Source: a virus. From it: DNA of 40,631 bases. Positions 17,825-25,340 of the stretch are shown here, one piece after another. Location: IMG/VR virus record IMGVR_UViG_3300042197_003187, positions 1 through 40,631 of that record; one strand, given 5' to 3'. Numbering within the stretch: the stretch's first letter is position 1; the number at the start of each line of letters is the position of its first letter. The notes below the pieces were generated by a model. It saw only the letters and a list, made by a program, of their open reading frames with translations, did no database searches and was not told the origin of the DNA. The position numbers and the translations under genes were made by a program.

Positions 17825-17848
17825 AAAAAAGCCCCGCGGTGGCGGGGC
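17825..17848 (-). terminator. Intrinsic terminator after the tail tube gene
   Basis: On the minus strand GCCCCGC-CACC-GCGGGGC forms a perfect 7-bp GC stem with a 4-base loop, followed directly by six T residues. It begins about 30 bases after the stop of the 336-aa tube gene. It probably lowers expression of the downstream tail chaperone and tape measure genes relative to the highly needed tube protein. Confidence 0.88.
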
Positions 17849-17878
17849 AGGGTAGTTGGCTCGAGCTCAGTCTGACCG

Positions 17879-18889
17879 TTAGGCGGTCGTGAAGAGGGTG
17901 GTGAAGCCTTGAAGGGGGAACAGCACGCCGCTGGCAGAAGGGTTGCCGCTGTTGTCGAGGGCCTGCTTGATGGCACCGTCAGCCACAACTAGGCGATAGA
18001 TGGTCGCAGCGGTGAGGTTGGACGAGGGGTTGATGGTGACCACGTTGCTAGCCAGGGATACGGCAGCAGGCACACGGACACCGGTGGAAGCGACCTCGAG
18101 GCGGAAGCCACCACCATCGGCTTGACCCAGGAACAGCTGAGTCAGCGCGGTGCTGCCATCACTGGTGTAGGTGACGGTGAGGTTGTCACCAACAGCGACC
18201 GAGCCCGCGTTGTTGGCGGGAACCGTGGCATAGCGGCGGGTGCCGGAGCTAGGCGCGGTGAAGAGCAGGCTTGACTGCACGCCACCGAAGGCCAGGGCGG
18301 TGGAGCCGGCGTCGTAGCGGCCGAAGACTGGACGACCTCGGGACATCAGGTCGAAGGAGACCTCGGTGAGACCCTCAGCGGTGAGATTCTCGTTGTAATT
18401 CATCACAACGGCGTTGAAGCCGGTGAAGTCATAGATGTAGTCGCCGCTGGTGCCATTTTCCTGGCCGAGTTCCTTAAGGAATTCGACATAGATCTCGTAG
18501 TCTTTGTTGTAACGGGCCTTTTCGATGAGAGCAAAGCCCTCTTCGTAGTTGCCACGGAACTGTGGGCAATTCTGTCCAGCAGGGATACCCGTGTCCTTGA
18601 GGAAATAGGCCGTCACAGAGGCCTGCACGGTGGAGCCGGTGATCAGCGAGTCACCCCAACCGTTGTCACCCAGGAGGCGGAACTCCTGGTTGGTGTCGTT
18701 GATGGCGAAAGTGGTGTTGCTGACGCCCTGGAGCTCGACGTAGCGGGAGCCGGCGTCCAGTGCGGGCAGGGTGATCATGCCGGCGGTGTCGCGGGTAGCG
18801 AAGTAGCGGCAGGGCGGCGTCAGGTCCACGGCGCGGACGAGGGTCCGGTGAGCCTTGTGGAACGACAGCCCGATGGCGTAGTCGGCCAT
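17879..18889 (-). CDS. Major tail tube protein with C-terminal Ig-like domain (336 aa)
   Basis: Starts MADYAIGLSFHKAHRTLVRA. Residues 1 to about 200 are a beta-rich tube domain that includes NYEEGFALIEKARYNKDYEI and GLTEVSFDLMSRGRPVFGRY. Residues about 215-336 form a separate domain with DNLTVTYTSDGSTALTQLF and TIYRLVVADGAIKQALDNSG, a pattern seen in Ig-like or SwmB-like surface domains. Many siphophage tube proteins carry such a decorating domain. It sits between tail completion genes and the tail chaperones, and a strong terminator directly follows it, as expected for a high-copy structural protein. Assignment by order and pattern. Confidence 0.8.
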   Translation of the reverse strand: MADYAIGLSFHKAHRTLVRAVDLTPPCRYFATRDTAGMITLPALDAGSRYVELQGVSNTTFAINDTNQEFRLLGDNGWGDSLITGSTVQASVTAYFLKDTGIPAGQNCPQFRGNYEEGFALIEKARYNKDYEIYVEFLKELGQENGTSGDYIYDFTGFNAVVMNYNENLTAEGLTEVSFDLMSRGRPVFGRYDAGSTALAFGGVQSSLLFTAPSSGTRRYATVPANNAGSVAVGDNLTVTYTSDGSTALTQLFLGQADGGGFRLEVASTGVRVPAAVSLASNVVTINPSSNLTAATIYRLVVADGAIKQALDNSGNPSASGVLFPLQGFTTLFTTA

Positions 18890-18901
18890 GGTTGGGACTC
18901 C

Positions 18902-19375
18902 TTAGGGGATCGGGGGGTTCAGAACGGGGCCCAGGATGGACACCGTCAAGGCCTCGTAGGTGGCCTCGGTCCGGGGTGTGTGCGTGGCACTGTCCCGGGG
19001 AAAGGTGCGTGCCAGGCGGCGGCTGATGTCCAGCAGCGTGACGGGCATGCGGGTGCCTTTGCGGGTGCCGTAGTTCGTGAAACGAACAGGCCAGCGCTCG
19101 AAGGACACGATGGCTCCAACGGAGCCGGGGGAGACGATCTCGGGCACATCGGTGATGACGCACTCGATGCCGGTAACGACCCAGTCCGACGGGACCATGG
19201 CCTCGCCGACAACGTAGACCGCGGGGATGCGGGTGTTGTTCGGCAACGTGTAGTAGCCGGGCCAGCTGGCTTGGGAGCGGAGCGTTGTGCCGTCGGCCTC
19301 GTAGAGGTCGAGGATGTAGCGCTCGATGGTGGTGCGCAGTGAGCGCACCTGGGGACAGCTGGTCGAGATCGTCAT
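18902..19375 (-). CDS. Tail terminator/completion protein, gpU-position (157 aa)
   Basis: ATG at 19375, overlapping the gp10-like stop by 4 bases (ATGA), and ending 12 bases before the tube gene. The protein (RTTIERYILDLYEADGTTLR, RIPAVYVVGEAMVPSDWVVT, KGTRMPVTLLDISRRLARTF) is alpha/beta with no membrane segment. The slot directly before the tube gene is normally held by the protein that caps the tube at the head side. The function is inferred from synteny. Confidence 0.65.
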   Translation of the reverse strand: MTISTSCPQVRSLRTTIERYILDLYEADGTTLRSQASWPGYYTLPNNTRIPAVYVVGEAMVPSDWVVTGIECVITDVPEIVSPGSVGAIVSFERWPVRFTNYGTRKGTRMPVTLLDISRRLARTFPRDSATHTPRTEATYEALTVSILGPVLNPPIP

Positions 19376-19743
19376 GACTGCTCAGCGCGGAGGGCGTTGC
19401 GCAGAAAGAGGTCGAACTGGGCGGGGGCTTCCTCAAGAGGGGCTTTTGTCCAGGGGCGACCGGGGAAGCGGAGGCCGGTTACGGCAACTCCGCCCTCGTG
19501 GACCTGGGCGGCATATTCCACCGGCCAGGTGAAGGTGATCGAGCCATCAGGATTGACGACGCGAGTCTGGCTGGCGCGGAGGCGGCCTGTATCCACGATG
19601 TCCCGCACCTTGGGGGGTGTGGGGTACTCCCACTTGACAGAGGAGATCTCTGTCGTGAAGCGGGTGTCGAGCCAGGTAGCGAGCTGCCGGGTCGCTTGCG
19701 CAGTGGCAGCGCGTAGCTGGGCATCAAGCGGGCGCCTAGCCAC
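19372..19743 (-). CDS. HK97 gp10-like head-tail/tail completion protein (123 aa)
   Basis: Start set at GTG 19743, whose GTGGCTAG overlaps the upstream stop by 8 bases. An upstream extension would run through the 134-aa gene in a poor frame. The order RPLDAQLRAATAQATRQLA, VRDIVDTGRLRASQTRVVNP, TWPVEYAAQVHEGGV matches the HK97 gp10-like pattern: a helix, a dTGxLrxS segment, then Y-A-x-x-x-H-E-G. It belongs to the connector/tail completion set. The KWEYPTPP segment is shared with the M-position protein near 11.4 kb. Confidence 0.75.
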   Translation of the reverse strand: MARRPLDAQLRAATAQATRQLATWLDTRFTTEISSVKWEYPTPPKVRDIVDTGRLRASQTRVVNPDGSITFTWPVEYAAQVHEGGVAVTGLRFPGRPWTKAPLEEAPAQFDLFLRNALRAEQS

Positions 19744-20140
19744 TGATCGAACCTCCGATAACGCGGAACGTGCCTTGGATGGACTGGCGGATGTCTTGGT
19801 AGGCAGCGCTGTCCATGTCGAGGTCGAAAACGAGCTCGAAGCGGCCGCGGTAGCCATTGATGATGGCTTCCGCTTGACTGCCGTTGGTGATCCGGGTGTC
19901 CAGACGGTCGGGGCTCAGAAGGCGTCCGCTGCAGCGGTAGCTGGAGTTGTCGACGCCCGGCTGACCGTTCCAAGCAGGAGCTTCGAGTTTGAGGGCAGCC
20001 AGGTATTCGACGGTCTCGAGCGTCTGCACGGTGTTGCCGGTGTCCGCGTCGGTGCTGAGCGTGGTTCCGCCGACCTCGAACGCCAACTGGGCATTGCCCC
20101 AGGGGGCGTAGTTGGCGATCGTGGCAGCGGAGATGGCCAT
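19736..20140 (-). CDS. Head closure/connector-type protein (134 aa)
   Basis: Starts MAISAATIANYAPWGNAQLA and ends FRVIGGSISG. Beta-rich middle part (DNSSYRCSGRLLSPDRLDTR, GYRGRFELVFDLDMDSAAYQ). It lies two bases after the DUF4054-like connector and overlaps the gp10-like gene by 8 bases. In this gene order the slot is normally a head-tail stopper or neck protein. I see no motif that proves it. Confidence 0.6.
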   Translation of the reverse strand: MAISAATIANYAPWGNAQLAFEVGGTTLSTDADTGNTVQTLETVEYLAALKLEAPAWNGQPGVDNSSYRCSGRLLSPDRLDTRITNGSQAEAIINGYRGRFELVFDLDMDSAAYQDIRQSIQGTFRVIGGSISG

Positions 20141-20142
20141 GG

Positions 20143-20451
20143 CTACAGCGCGAAGCCGGATAGGGCGAGATTGCCTTTGAGGCGCTCGTACTCCTGGCCA
20201 TAAAGGCTGGCGTTCAGACCGGTGCCGAGAGGCTGACCTGCCTGGCTGCCGACCTGAAGGCCGACCTGCATGACGCGGGTGGAGAGGATGTGAGCCGCCA
20301 GATAACTGACGGCCTCGGTGTGAACAGTGCCCCAGTTGGCCGCGGGGGTGGAGCGGCCCGCCTCCGTGAGTGCGCTTTGGACTACGGCGAGGGCAAGCTC
20401 ACCGAACTCGGGAAAGCGGATAAGGAACTCGTTGGAGGTGGGGACTGCCAT
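20143..20451 (-). CDS. Head-tail adaptor, DUF4054-like (102 aa)
   Basis: Begins MAVPTSNEFLIRFPEFGELA, continues with a conserved-type W at TPAANWGTVHTEAVSYLAAH, and ends with a short helix (EYERLKGNLALSGFAL). This F-x-x-x-F-P-E-F then helix then YL-AH pattern is that of small helical head-tail connectors of the DUF4054/gp6-like kind that sit under the portal. ATG 20451 shares one base with the preceding stop (TGATG), so translation is coupled. Confidence 0.7.
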   Translation of the reverse strand: MAVPTSNEFLIRFPEFGELALAVVQSALTEAGRSTPAANWGTVHTEAVSYLAAHILSTRVMQVGLQVGSQAGQPLGTGLNASLYGQEYERLKGNLALSGFAL

Positions 20452-20864
20452 CAGCCGTTGCCCTCTGTGATGGCAGCGATGCGCTTGCTGATGGTGTTAC
20501 GAACGCGGATGCGTTGCTCACCGGACTCCCAGCGCTTGAGCTGAGCGACGTCGAAGCTGTCTTCCACGAGGCGTAGGGCCTGGGTCACAGGCATGTCCGC
20601 GATGGAATCCACGTCAGCGACTGCTGCGGGGTCCGCCACAAAAGACTGCTCTTCTTCGACACGCAGGGCGCCGAGTTTGAGCATGTTCTTGACGACGTCG
20701 TAGCCCTTGATCTGCTCCCACACGTTCTCGGGGAAGTCGCGGTTGACACCGGACTTCACCTGGATGCTTTCCGGTTGTCCGTTGTGTTGGACAAACGAGA
20801 AGCCAATCGTGCACTCGGGGTCCATCGGAGGACTTTCGAGTTCGGGGCGATAGACGAGGATCAT
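20451..20864 (-). CDS. Hypothetical head-region protein (137 aa)
   Basis: Start chosen at ATG 20864 (MILVYRPELESPPMDPECTI). The frame extends further upstream but only over the end of the capsid gene. The N-terminal half (CTIGFSFVQHNGQPESIQVK, then FPENVWEQIKGYDVVKNMLK) reads like a short beta hairpin and helix. The C-terminal half is helical and charged, with KRWESGEQRIRVRNTISKRI. It follows the major capsid gene, where many phages have a small head or connector protein. The N-terminal part recalls small phage proteins that keep a W-E-x-I-K segment. No function assigned. Confidence 0.65.
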   Translation of the reverse strand: MILVYRPELESPPMDPECTIGFSFVQHNGQPESIQVKSGVNRDFPENVWEQIKGYDVVKNMLKLGALRVEEEQSFVADPAAVADVDSIADMPVTQALRLVEDSFDVAQLKRWESGEQRIRVRNTISKRIAAITEGNG

Positions 20865-20907
20865 GATCAGAGAGGTGAAAGAGCCAACAAAGCAAGCGCG
20901 GAGCTGC

Positions 20908-20924
20908 AGGCCTGGATCAGGCCT
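20908..20924 (-). other. Hairpin at the major capsid stop codon
   Basis: AGGCCTG-ATC-CAGGCCT is a perfect 7-bp inverted repeat that includes the TGA stop of the capsid gene. No T-run follows it. It may act as an attenuator or an mRNA-end stabiliser behind the most highly expressed head gene. Confidence 0.35.
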
Positions 20925-21834
20925 TCTCGAGCACGATGGCGCTCTTGGGGTAGTAGAGCGCGAGGCCGCCGATGCGCGCGTGGGCGGCGACGGTGAACTC
21001 GAGCTCGGCACGCACGGGCGGGAAGAACTCGAGGGGCTGCGGAACGTGCAGCTGCAGCTTGTCGGGGCTGCGGTCGTAGCAGATCACGCGGTCCTTCGAG
21101 AGGACGCCGCCGGACTTGGAGGCTTCGAGCTCGTTGATGGGCTCGATGGCGGTGATCATGGGGTTGGTGCGCAGGAAGAACTCCATCACCGTGGTGTCGG
21201 AGGTGGTGCTGCGCGGGGTGGTGGAGATGATGCGGTACACGTTGTAGGGCACCAGCATCGTGTTGGGCATCTCCTTCATGTTGCTGTTCTGCACGATCCG
21301 CGTGGCGGGCTCGTTGAGCAGTTGCAGCATCTCGTCGGTGGTGATGTCCGCGGTGTCGAACCAATGGTCCGGCACCAGCTTGTCCACCTGGTTGTTGTTG
21401 AAGAAGCCTTTCATGCCGGAGGGGGCATCGCCGAAGTAGGCGATCTCCTGCACTTTCTCCTCGTAGGCGCGGCGCACGGCGTTGGCGCGGCGCTGCTCCA
21501 GGTTCATGCCGGGCACCATGGCGGCGGCACGGGTTTCCTGGACGGTGTAGGCGAAGGAAGCGCCGAGGCTGCGAACCGGGTGGGTGACTTCCTTGCGGAG
21601 CACGTCAGCGCGGGGCAGGTCCTGGGCTTTGTCGCCGATCACCTTCATCGAGCCTTGCTTGTCGAAGACGCGATAGGTGAAGGAATCAGCGCCGTTGCCG
21701 ACCTCGGAGGAGACGGGGATAACAGTGCTGTACTTGATGTCGGCGTACTCGACTTCAAACGCGCGGGCCAGGATGGATTCCAGCTCGCGGGCAAGAAAGA
21801 GGCCGACCGAGTCGTTACGGATTTCGGTGGTCAT
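20917..21834 (-). CDS. Major capsid protein (305 aa)
   Basis: Start at ATG 21834 (MTTEIRNDSVGLFLARELES), with GGAG eight bases upstream. The longer frame to 21915 lies over the upstream gene. It has an N-terminal helical arm, then FAYTVQETRAAAMVPGMNLE and YEEKVQEIAYFGDAPSGMKG, a GLxN-like FFNNNQ segment, and a C-terminal beta part ending ARIGGLALYYPKSAIVLEKA. This is the layout of HK97-fold capsid proteins of the DUF2184-like group. It follows the protease/scaffold and cement-like genes, the usual head order. It builds the icosahedral shell. Confidence 0.88.
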   Translation of the reverse strand: MTTEIRNDSVGLFLARELESILARAFEVEYADIKYSTVIPVSSEVGNGADSFTYRVFDKQGSMKVIGDKAQDLPRADVLRKEVTHPVRSLGASFAYTVQETRAAAMVPGMNLEQRRANAVRRAYEEKVQEIAYFGDAPSGMKGFFNNNQVDKLVPDHWFDTADITTDEMLQLLNEPATRIVQNSNMKEMPNTMLVPYNVYRIISTTPRSTTSDTTVMEFFLRTNPMITAIEPINELEASKSGGVLSKDRVICYDRSPDKLQLHVPQPLEFFPPVRAELEFTVAAHARIGGLALYYPKSAIVLEKA

Positions 21835-21850
21835 GGGAGGGGCTCCGGGA

Positions 21851-22471
21851 TCAGGTGTCGGCGGTGAAGGTGATCCCCGGGATGTCGATCTCGAGGAGGA
21901 CCAGGCCGGCGCCACTGGTTTCAGACAGCCAGCGAGCTCCGCCAGTCATGGCGAAGGTCTTGTTGGCCACGGCGGTCTTGGTGAAGCGACCCACGTAGGC
22001 ACCGGTGACGGTGGACGAGTGGTCGACGCCAAAGAAGCGCACTGCGTCACCGAGGGCGATGGCGGCGGTGCTGTAGACCCAGACGACGCCTTTGGAGACG
22101 ACGTTCATGGTCTTGCCGTCGGGGTAGCCCACGCGGAGGGAGCCGTCGCCGATGACGTTGGTGGGGTTGGGGGTGTAGGCGGAGCTGCCGCCGACGCCCT
22201 CGAAGGTCAGACCGTCAACAGCGAGGCCCACAACGCCGGTGCCGCTGGTGGCCAGCAGGACGGCGAAGGGATCGTTACCAACGGGGTCGTTGTCGGTGGC
22301 AACCAGGGAGCCGAAGGGGATGGCGACGCCGGACTGGTTGTAGTAGCTGCGGGACACATAGGCCTGCAGGTCAGCGATCATGCCCTCGTGGCCCACGGTC
22401 AGCTCCAGGGGATAGCTGCCTTGAGCACCGGTCGGGTTGCTGACAACGGTGGGGGTGAAAGAAACGGCCAT
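21851..22471 (-). CDS. Head cement/decoration protein (206 aa)
   Basis: Starts MAVSFTPTVVSNPTGAQGSY and has many short beta strands: SRSYYNQSGVAIPFGSLVAT, a GVVGLAVDGLTF segment, GYPDGKTMNVVSKGVVWVYS, GDAVRFFGVDHSS. This pattern, with Y-N-x-S-G-x-I-P-F-G and V-x-x-K-G-x-V-W-V, fits phage structural cement proteins that bind the capsid exterior and stabilise it after expansion. It lies between the protease/scaffold gene and the capsid gene, a frequent position for them. Confidence 0.75.
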   Translation of the reverse strand: MAVSFTPTVVSNPTGAQGSYPLELTVGHEGMIADLQAYVSRSYYNQSGVAIPFGSLVATDNDPVGNDPFAVLLATSGTGVVGLAVDGLTFEGVGGSSAYTPNPTNVIGDGSLRVGYPDGKTMNVVSKGVVWVYSTAAIALGDAVRFFGVDHSSTVTGAYVGRFTKTAVANKTFAMTGGARWLSETSGAGLVLLEIDIPGITFTADT

Positions 22472-22483
22472 TGGAGGTACTCC

Positions 22484-23761
22484 TTACTTGGTGGCGGTGA
22501 GGGGACGTTTCCAGGCGTCAACCGTGCGGCTGCGGTAGGCAGCGATGGGGTTGGCGGTGGACTGGCCGGCACCTTTCAGCGCATCACGCAGGGCGGTGGT
22601 GCTGTCGGCGCGGTCGGAATCGGCGTCCTCTTTGGTCTCCTCGTCGCCTTCGGCGGAGTCGTCCTCGGAGTCGGCGTCTTCGTCGCCTTCGGCGTCAGCG
22701 CGAGCGGCGAGGATGCCTTCAACCACGCCCTGGATGTAGGCGGGTTCGGCGTCTCCGCGCGGGGCGGAGCCGGTGAGGTTCTCGAAGGCCTGTACGTACA
22801 GGGAGGCGTCGTCGATGCCGTCGAACTTGAAGTCCTCGGTGAACGCGGGGGCGAGTCGCTGCAGCGTGGCGAGGCGCTCGGCGACGAGCTGGTCGAGCTC
22901 GGCGGTATCGATGCGGGCTTCGGTGGAGGCAGCGAGCTGCTCCTCGAGAGCGTCGGCGCGACCTTCAGCGGCCTCTTTGTCGTAGGCCAGAGCGTCGAAA
23001 TCGGCCTGCAGAGAATCGAGCTTGGTGGCAAGCTCGTCGCGCTCGGTGGTGAGGGCTTGCAGTTGGCGCCCCATGTCCCGGGAGTAGGACTGGACCGCGC
23101 TGGCTGCTTCTGCGGGCAGATCGATCTCCAGGCCGTCGAGTTTGACGGTTGCCATAACGGGAGATGCAGTTGAACTGGACTGGGGCGCCATTTCGTGCTC
23201 GGGGAAGGCGGCTACAGCATCGGCTGCATCCATTCGGTCGAGCAAGAGTCGTACCTCCGGGCCAGCCCGGCCGCGGGGGACAATGGCGATGTGGTTCACC
23301 CGGATGTTGCGCTGGACGCCGGCGTACTCTTCGCCCTCGGGGGTGATCCCGGGGGTCGGGTCGAAGTCGACTTTGTAGCCGGCGGATACCTCGGTGGCAT
23401 CCTTGCGCTTGATCTTCTCGATGGCGTCGGCGTCGGTGACGACGAGCGCGACTTCGACAAAACCGTCGTTGTACCGGACCTGGCTACCGGAGTAGCCGAC
23501 CTGGAACTGTTTGGTGTTGGCGGAGTCGAGAAGAACAGGTGGGTGACCCCACGTTGCGGGCTTCATGCCGAACGTGGAGAGGGAGTCCGGGCTACTGACC
23601 TCCTCCGGAGGGCGGTATTCACGGACTTGGGAGCCATCAGCACGGCGGTAGAGCTGTGTGCCCGAGCGGGCAGCACGGCACCAGACCCGGAGGTAGCCCT
23701 CTGGGGTGGTCTCGCTGCCAGTTATGGGAGCGAAGTCGTACCTGGATACTGATGTTTCCAT
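22484..23761 (-). CDS. Prohead protease (DUF2213-type) fused to scaffold (425 aa)
   Basis: Residues 1 to about 190 match DUF2213 prohead protease architecture: EGYLRVWCRAARSGTQLYRR, then TWGHPPV, DATEVSAGYKVDFD (Ser126) and VNHIAIVPRGRAGPEVRLL (His157). The Ser/His pair is the expected catalytic centre of this herpes-assemblin-like group. Residues about 220-300 are coiled coil (LQALTTERDELATKLDSLQA) and residues 355-390 are very acidic, as in scaffolds. An internal ATG at 23155 (MATVKLDGLEIDLP) could give a scaffold-only product, as in lambda C/Nu3, although no ribosome binding site is obvious. It shapes the prohead and then cleaves scaffold and possibly other head contents. Confidence 0.85.
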   Translation of the reverse strand: METSVSRYDFAPITGSETTPEGYLRVWCRAARSGTQLYRRADGSQVREYRPPEEVSSPDSLSTFGMKPATWGHPPVLLDSANTKQFQVGYSGSQVRYNDGFVEVALVVTDADAIEKIKRKDATEVSAGYKVDFDPTPGITPEGEEYAGVQRNIRVNHIAIVPRGRAGPEVRLLLDRMDAADAVAAFPEHEMAPQSSSTASPVMATVKLDGLEIDLPAEAASAVQSYSRDMGRQLQALTTERDELATKLDSLQADFDALAYDKEAAEGRADALEEQLAASTEARIDTAELDQLVAERLATLQRLAPAFTEDFKFDGIDDASLYVQAFENLTGSAPRGDAEPAYIQGVVEGILAARADAEGDEDADSEDDSAEGDEETKEDADSDRADSTTALRDALKGAGQSTANPIAAYRSRTVDAWKRPLTATK

Positions 23762-24039
23762 GCTTAAGAGCTTACCGGTTCTTGTGCGTTTGGTTAGGTT
23801 TATGCACAGAGCGGTTACAGCACTTGGCGATTCATAGGCAGCTGACTTTGTGTAGGCGCATTAGAGCGCTACGGGAGTACCACAAGCTTACGCAGTTTGA
23901 AGTTGCAGAGAGACTGGGGATTAGTCAAGCTGCATATTCGAGGTTAGAGAAAGGTGAGGTAGAGGTTTCAGTAATGAAGTTGATAGCGCTGAGCGAAGTC
24001 TATGATGTAAGGCTGCAGGAGCTTGTAAAAGATATTTGA
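23752..24039 (+). CDS. XRE-family HTH regulator on the opposite strand
   Basis: RIRALREYHKLTQFEVAERL followed by GISQAAYSRLEKGEVEVSVM is a textbook XRE/Cro-type helix-turn-helix, with the LTQ...VAE.LGIS...YSRLE pattern. The only in-frame ATG is 23752, but the 32 residues before the domain are unconvincing. TTG at 23848 or 23824 would give a minimal 64-72 aa protein and leave a promoter gap from the protease gene. It is alone on the plus strand within a minus-strand head operon. It diverges from the protease gene and ends exactly against the stop of the 421-aa gene (TGATCA). Its base composition is AT-richer than its neighbours, which suggests later insertion. Possible roles are control of late genes or of a host promoter. 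Confidence 0.75.
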   Translation: MFPCLRAYRFLCVWLGLCTERLQHLAIHRQLTLCRRIRALREYHKLTQFEVAERLGISQAAYSRLEKGEVEVSVMKLIALSEVYDVRLQELVKDI

Positions 24040-25305
24040 TCAGACGATTTCGAACCAGGCCAGATCGAGGAACAGTTTGGCGGCGTCGTTGGTGGGAACA
24101 GCTGCAATGAGGAGGACGTCGCTGGTGCCGGAGATGGTGCGGCCAAGCTGGAAGTTGAAGTCCGTGATGCTGCCGAGGTCGAGGGACGACGAGCTCGTGA
24201 GGTAGCCGCCGGCGATCTCGGTGCCACCGGTGAAGCTGCTGATGGTGGTGTTGTACTGGACGTTGTTGTTGAAGTGCGTGGACCAGGTACCGCCTGTGAT
24301 GGTGGGGTTCAGGAGTACCTGGTACTGGACGATGTCGAGCTTGTTGTTGGTGGTCTGCTCGACAGCGGCGCTGACATTGGAGGGGACGATCACGCTGTCC
24401 AGGCGCGTGCTGTTGAGGCGGATCGCCATGATTGGGTAGCTGGTGCCAGCGGTCGCGAGCGTGATGGCGGTAGATCCGGTGGAGAGGTTGTAGCGGCGGC
24501 TGAAGCCTTCGTATCCGCCCTCGGAGGCGACGGTGGCGCAGATCTGCTTGGCGGTTGCGGAAGCGGCGGTGGTGCCTGTGTTCTCGATCTCCTGGCGGAG
24601 GGGGAGAACAGCGGTGGTCATGTAGCTGGTCGTGTTGATGTTGTCGCCGTGGAAGGTGTGGGCGATCACCATGCGGCCGTCGACGACGAAGCCGCAGCGG
24701 ACGTCGCCGACGCCAAGCCACTCGATGTCGATCCAGGAGATCTGGGTTTTGGCGAGGTCTAGGGTGCGGCCGGACAGGCCTGTGCCGTCGAGCTTGTCAC
24801 CGTTCCAGTCGGCTTGGGCGATGCGGGTGTTGACCACACTGCCAGTGACGTAGCTGCGGCGGACGAGGTAGGTGGTGGTGCCGTCGCTCTCGAGGTAGAT
24901 GCCGTTCTGGGTGCTGAAGTAGCCGATGCGTTGGCGCAGGTTGGCCTGGGCAGTGGCGAAGGCGAAGGACGTCATCACCAGCAGTGATTTGCCGGGCTGG
25001 TAGGGGAAGACGCGCTTGGTTTCGCGATAGACGTAGGCGCCGGATGTGGTGGGAACGGTGAGATTGATGGAGCTTTCGTTAGCGACGTATGTCTTAGAGG
25101 CGCCACCGTTTAGTGCAGTGTCCCATTTGTCGTTTTCTTGATAGCGATGCTGGCTATCGAAGATGGTGAATGGGGAGCTGGTGCGGAGGCGACCAAAGGC
25201 GTCTCCGCTGGTACCGGTATTGGCGAGTACGGGTACTGGGTATTCAACGTCGCCGCGAACGTACTCGAGTTCGTAGCGATCATTGTTGACGATTCGTTGG
25301 CCCAT
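24040..25305 (-). CDS. Virion structural protein, head region (421 aa)
   Basis: Begins MGQRIVNNDRYELEYVRGDV. A segment GDAFGRLRTSSPFTIFDSQH near residues 34-53 is of a type I associate with structural proteins of marine phages, followed by RYQENDKW. The rest is beta-rich with TTTYLVRRSYVTGSVVNTRI and SWIDIEWLGVGDVRCGFVVD, consistent with a jelly-roll or lectin-like sandwich. It has no signal peptide or enzyme motif. It is the last gene of the accessory block before the protease, 35 bases after the kinase-like frame. It may be a capsid fiber or an outer head protein. Function inferred. Confidence 0.7.
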   Translation of the reverse strand: MGQRIVNNDRYELEYVRGDVEYPVPVLANTGTSGDAFGRLRTSSPFTIFDSQHRYQENDKWDTALNGGASKTYVANESSINLTVPTTSGAYVYRETKRVFPYQPGKSLLVMTSFAFATAQANLRQRIGYFSTQNGIYLESDGTTTYLVRRSYVTGSVVNTRIAQADWNGDKLDGTGLSGRTLDLAKTQISWIDIEWLGVGDVRCGFVVDGRMVIAHTFHGDNINTTSYMTTAVLPLRQEIENTGTTAASATAKQICATVASEGGYEGFSRRYNLSTGSTAITLATAGTSYPIMAIRLNSTRLDSVIVPSNVSAAVEQTTNNKLDIVQYQVLLNPTITGGTWSTHFNNNVQYNTTISSFTGGTEIAGGYLTSSSSLDLGSITDFNFQLGRTISGTSDVLLIAAVPTNDAAKLFLDLAWFEIV

Positions 25306-25340
25306 GGATAGATAGCTCTGTTGCTATCAGGCTACGAGCG

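Noticed and set aside
20863-21867. Plus-strand open frame of 334 codons opposite the major capsid gene
   Set aside because: His/Gly-rich antisense shadow. The capsid reading on the minus strand has a good start, a ribosome binding site and family features.
21677-23173. Long plus-strand open frame (498 codons) opposite the protease and capsid genes
   Set aside because: Gly/Val/Ala-rich antisense shadow of GC-rich minus-strand genes, with no motif. The minus-strand genes there match known head families.
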